A stretch of DNA of 8,993 bases from Bacteroidales bacterium UBA5342 (GTDB lineage Bacteria > Bacteroidota > Bacteroidia > Bacteroidales > UBA5342), in contig DHQI01000105.1 in the NCBI GenBank assembly GCA_002408065.1, positions 21,634-30,626 of the forward strand. The letters are read 5' to 3'. Position 1 is the first letter of the stretch. Every line of letters starts with the position of its first letter. The notes under the pieces were generated by a model. The model was given only the letters and a program-made list of their open reading frames with translations, did not search any database and was not told the origin of the DNA. Shown here piece by piece: positions 6,015 to 8,993 of this stretch. The translations under genes were made by a program, and so were the position numbers.

Positions 6015-8453
6015 TTAGAATTCCATCTCCATACCACCTTCGCCGCTGCCGCCTTTACGTTCCTGCTTGTAGTTATTAAACAGATAAGTAAGGGTGAAGT
6101 TTAGGTAAGGTGACTTCATGTCAAATTCGTAGTCGCTGTAATAAGTAGGACCGCTACCGGTAGCATTCATCTTAGCAGTATCAAAAACATCAATTAAAGA
6201 AACGCCCAGATCCAGTTTGCGCTTGAAGAAGCTTTTCTTAACGGCCAGACTGGTAAAAGCCATAGCACTTCGGGTGCCGGTAGCTGTGATCGATTTGCTG
6301 TTGTACATAGCATCAAACTGAAAACGTAGTGTTTGGCTTGGCTTAAAGGTGTTGCTCAAGCGTGCACGCCAATTGTTGCTTTGTGTCTCGTTTACATTGT
6401 TGGCAAAGGCATCATATACGTCCATACGGTAGTCGTAGATTGAACCACTCAGGTTAGCAGTCCACCACTTTGTTAAGTTGTAATTAAGCATGAGTTCCAA
6501 ACCTGTAGAGTAATCTTGTCCCACATTTTCGTGAGAAGTCAGCAGTACACCGTCGTTATACTTGCTGCGCACGCGCTCTATCTTATCCGTCACATTGCGG
6601 TGGAATACCTCTGCCGAGAGGAAATTCATCTGACCAAAACGCAGCTGATAGCTGAGCTCATAAGAATTAACATATTGTGGTAAAAGATCCGGATTACCCT
6701 GACGCACATTGTTAGGATCACGCCACATAATGTAAGGATCCAGATAGTGGCCGCGTGGCCGGTCGATACGGCGTGTGTAACTGCTCATAAACGATTGTTC
6801 TTGCGTCAGGTTGTATGACAGGTGTATGGTCGGGTAAAAATCCCAACGGTTGATATCGCTCACCATAGTGCCGTTAGCATCTTCTAGCTGGCGCAAGGTA
6901 TGTTCTGCACGTAAACCTGCCTGATAACCAAACTGTCCGCTTTCACCCGAGAAGGTGCTATACGCACTGTTTATCATACGGAAGAAATTATTTTCACTAT
7001 AAAAATTGATGTTAGAAGTATCCGGAGTAAATGCGGCATTGTAATTGCTCCACTGATCATCTATTCGCAGTTGATATCCTGCTTCTATCTTGCCTTTCTC
7101 CCAAGGTCGTGTATAATCTGTTTTTAGACGTAACTCCGAAGACTTACTGTCTTCCCAGGTCTCCTGCACAATGAGTGAGTTGTCGTTATCATCTATTTTA
7201 TCTGAATAAGTGTCGTCATCTCCTTCGTAGTATTGATAGAAAAGAGAGCTTTCCAGACGGTGATCTTTATTATCGCCAAACTGGCTCTTCTGACTAAGTG
7301 TGAAGGCGCCAAATACACCTTTTGCTTTAGTGTCAGCATTCGAGAAGGTGGAGGTTTTGCTTGTCCCTGTTGCCCATTCGTAGTTGTCTAGGTCACTTTC
7401 AAAATTACGACTGCTCGTACCACCTTCCAGCTCCAGGCCTATGGCGTTTTTGTCGTTAATGTCGTAGTCAAAGCCTGTTTTTAGTGAATTGGAGACAAAA
7501 TTCATCAGGCGCTCTCCCTCTTGTAATATATGGGTGGTATCGCCCGTTGTCAGGTCGATAGTTCCGCTGCCGTTGCTATAGTCGGCATAGCGCAGACGGT
7601 CGCGGCGGTTACCTCCAATGTACCAGCTTGTTTTATTACCGTTGAAGTTAAACAGAAAATCACCGCTGTATGAACCCAATGTGCTGGCACTAGCATTGAC
7701 GATACCGTTCCAGCCGTTTTGAGCTTCTTTTTTGGTTATGATGTTAATGATGCCGGCAGCACCATCCGGATCATATTTAGCCGATGGGTTGGTGATGATC
7801 TCTATGTTTTCAATCGACGAAGCCGGAATCTGTGCCAGTGCATCCGAGGCCTCAAATGGTGTGGGTTTACCATTAATTAGCACCATAAAGTTGCTACTGC
7901 CACGCATGCTTACATTGCCTTCTATATCCACTGTTACCGAAGGCGTGTTTTGTAAAATATCGACAGCAGTACCGCCCTGTGCTGCCAGAAACTGGCTGGG
8001 GTTTACTACTTTTTTGTCAATTTTAAATTGCACCTGCTGTTTGTCGGCCATCACCTCTACTTCGTTCAGGTTGTGCGCGTCGGTTTGCAGTTCTACTTTT
8101 CCTATTTTATAAAATGGTTTATTGGCATCAATCACGATTTCCGACTTCACTTTCTTCTGATAACCGATAAACTTAATAGTCGCATAATATTCGCCGGGTT
8201 TTATCTCTTTAATCATAAAGCGTCCTTCAGCATCCGTAATACCTCCGCTTATCAAGCTTGAATCTTTGGCTGAATAAATGGCAATGTTAGCATATTCAAT
8301 GCTTTGTCCCGAATTAGCATCTACCACCATGCCAGCTATTACTCCACCAAACGACGGGTCATAGCCCTGTCCGCCACCCATGCCGCGTTGTTGTCCTGCT
8401 ACGCTCATCCCTAAAGCCAGTAAAAGGCCCGCCATCATCACTAATTGTTTCAT
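6015..8453 (-). CDS. TonB-dependent-receptor-like outer membrane beta-barrel protein (OMP_b-brl_3 type)
   Basis: An 812-residue outer membrane protein. A longer in-frame start at 8522 is rejected because those 23 codons cover the promoter; MKQLVMMAGLLLALGMSVAGQ is a proper signal peptide and AAAGGAA precedes its ATG. Domains: Gly-rich spacer (23-37), CarboxypepD_reg-like domain (about 38-122, GMVVDANSGQSIEYANIAIY, GITDAEGRF, GEYYATIKFIGY), LNEVEVMA (128-136, TonB-box-like), plug (about 140-240, with VSMRGSSNFMVLINGKP, IENIEIITNPSAKYDPDGAAGIINIITKK), then a barrel to about 795 with the family signature RRIDRPRGHYLDPY...GNPDLLPQ (561-592). A second Gly-rich tail ends in a terminal Phe (KGGSGEGGMEMEF). 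No SusD-like partner or transporter gene is adjacent, so the ligand cannot be inferred. The length is usual for the family and the gene is intact. Confidence 0.9.
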   Translation of the reverse strand: MKQLVMMAGLLLALGMSVAGQQRGMGGGQGYDPSFGGVIAGMVVDANSGQSIEYANIAIYSAKDSSLISGGITDAEGRFMIKEIKPGEYYATIKFIGYQKKVKSEIVIDANKPFYKIGKVELQTDAHNLNEVEVMADKQQVQFKIDKKVVNPSQFLAAQGGTAVDILQNTPSVTVDIEGNVSMRGSSNFMVLINGKPTPFEASDALAQIPASSIENIEIITNPSAKYDPDGAAGIINIITKKEAQNGWNGIVNASASTLGSYSGDFLFNFNGNKTSWYIGGNRRDRLRYADYSNGSGTIDLTTGDTTHILQEGERLMNFVSNSLKTGFDYDINDKNAIGLELEGGTSSRNFESDLDNYEWATGTSKTSTFSNADTKAKGVFGAFTLSQKSQFGDNKDHRLESSLFYQYYEGDDDTYSDKIDDNDNSLIVQETWEDSKSSELRLKTDYTRPWEKGKIEAGYQLRIDDQWSNYNAAFTPDTSNINFYSENNFFRMINSAYSTFSGESGQFGYQAGLRAEHTLRQLEDANGTMVSDINRWDFYPTIHLSYNLTQEQSFMSSYTRRIDRPRGHYLDPYIMWRDPNNVRQGNPDLLPQYVNSYELSYQLRFGQMNFLSAEVFHRNVTDKIERVRSKYNDGVLLTSHENVGQDYSTGLELMLNYNLTKWWTANLSGSIYDYRMDVYDAFANNVNETQSNNWRARLSNTFKPSQTLRFQFDAMYNSKSITATGTRSAMAFTSLAVKKSFFKRKLDLGVSLIDVFDTAKMNATGSGPTYYSDYEFDMKSPYLNFTLTYLFNNYKQERKGGSGEGGMEMEF

Positions 8454-8478
8454 TTCCTTTGTTTGTTTTTGCGATTTG

Positions 8479-8486
8479 CAAAAATA
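8479..8486 (-). promoter_or_regulatory. -7 element of the receptor gene promoter
   Basis: The minus strand reads TATTTTTG here, matching TAnnTTTG, 25 bases before the chosen ATG at 8453. The 11 bases CGTATTTTTGC are shared exactly with the M20 promoter. No clear TTG lies 18-22 bases upstream, so the -33 part is weak or absent. Its position supports the downstream start codon. Confidence 0.5.
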
Positions 8487-8590
8487 CGTTTTTGTTTGAT
8501 ATCCTTGTGTGAAAAATGACACACATACACATCCGAAACAGACAACGTTAAATAAACTTTTATTCCCTCTTCATGTCATTTTTTATTAGG

Positions 8591-8733
8591 GCGGACGGAC
8601 AGGCTATCCACTATACGTCTGCAGCCAGGCCCCTCATTTTGCTAAAGTCGCAGCAGTAGCTTCCCTTGGTCGCTCTGCTACTCCTGCAAAAATGGGGGCC
8701 TGACAGCAGCCGTGCCGTTCCTATCCTTGCCGC
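8591..8733. repeat. Large nested inverted-repeat (hairpin) element, possible structured RNA or REP/MITE-like repeat
   Basis: Several arms pair concentrically. Outer: GCGGACGGACAGG (8591-8603) with CCTATCCTTGCCGC (8720-8733), with a few mismatches. Middle: 8617-8633 with 8695-8711, including the perfect core CAGGCCCC/GGGGCCTG, then CATTTT (8635-8640) with AAAATG (8689-8694). Inner: GCAGCAGTAGC (8650-8660) with GCTACTCCTGC (8677-8687), one mismatch, around a 16-base loop. A roughly 9-base bulge lies on the left side only. It is GC-rich in an AT-rich spacer and lacks a good reading frame or a T-tract, so it is not a simple terminator. It resembles intergenic hairpin repeats I recall from Bacteroidota genomes, but I cannot confirm copies elsewhere. 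Confidence 0.7.
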
Positions 8734-8993
8734 GCTCTTTGCCAATCTTTGGAGATCGAAATTTATTGGTGTATGCCTCCCGGCGAAGTCTTTTTATTAA
8801 CATGGCTGCGACTTTAAGTTGCACCGCAGGTAAAAAAACAGTTGATATGCTGAAAGAATTTAACTTGAATAATCACGGGGGCAGCCCGTGGTATAGAGTC
8901 ATGCAAAATACTAAACATCTTCCAGAGGTTTTATTGTGTAATGCGTTTAATTAGCGTTTGGACGATAATAGTCCGTTAATCTTTTCTATTTAT
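8734..8993. other. Unassigned right-edge region
   Basis: No convincing gene. It contains a small hairpin CACGGG/CCCGTG (8874-8879 and 8885-8890, loop GGCAG) and GGAC/GTCC arms near 8960-8974 followed by TTTT about seven bases on. An open frame from ATG 8802 to 8954 (50 residues, MAATLSCTAGKKTVDMLKEF...) resembles nothing I recognise and has no clear ribosome site or promoter. It may be the flank or remnant of the adjoining hairpin element. Confidence 0.35.

Noticed and set aside
8712..8954. 80-codon plus-strand open frame
   Set aside because: It begins with GTG inside the right arm of the hairpin element, lacks a ribosome site, and the peptide has no recognisable domain. The shorter ATG version from 8802 is also unsupported.

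Overview
The window looks like chromosomal DNA of a free-living or environmental Bacteroidota (Marinilabiliales/Cytophaga-like is an inference). Evidence: a type IX secretion (T9SS) sorting domain, a CarboxypepD_reg/plug/beta-barrel outer membrane protein of the Bacteroidota type, signal peptides ending in 'AQ' or 'GQ', weak Shine-Dalgarno sites, and TAnnTTTG promoter elements. T9SS argues against a typical gut Bacteroides.

Layout. 1-158: two small hairpins, the first with a T-tract, probably ending a gene left of the window. 159-1220 (minus): M20 metallopeptidase of the ArgE/N-acyl-citrulline deacetylase type. 1221-1338: compact divergent promoter region with two back-to-back Bacteroidota promoters of identical geometry. 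1339-2886 (plus): DUF2130 protein with a 91-residue tandem coiled-coil duplication. 2887-3275: AT-rich spacer without a recognisable gene. 3276-3770 and 3783-5699 (plus): a tight two-gene unit, a small T9SS-sorted protein and a 638-residue secreted protein combining a Bacteroidota N-terminal 'YQAVLRN' module with a pectate-lyase-3/right-handed beta-helix. 5700-6014: spacer between convergent genes with a bidirectional terminator. 6015-8453 (minus): TonB-dependent-receptor-like outer membrane beta-barrel protein. 8454-8993: its promoter, then a ~143-nt nested inverted-repeat element (8591-8733) that looks like a structured RNA or a mobile/REP-like hairpin repeat, and an unassigned tail.

The M20, DUF2130 and receptor genes look like ordinary core genes, each with its own promoter. 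The 2887-6014 segment is visibly more AT-rich and carries the secreted/surface pair, which fits an accessory insertion. The two most interesting items are this pair, a possible two-component surface or secreted fibre cassette, and the large hairpin element near the right edge. Nothing here is a recognisable defence system, CRISPR array, tRNA, rRNA or insertion sequence.
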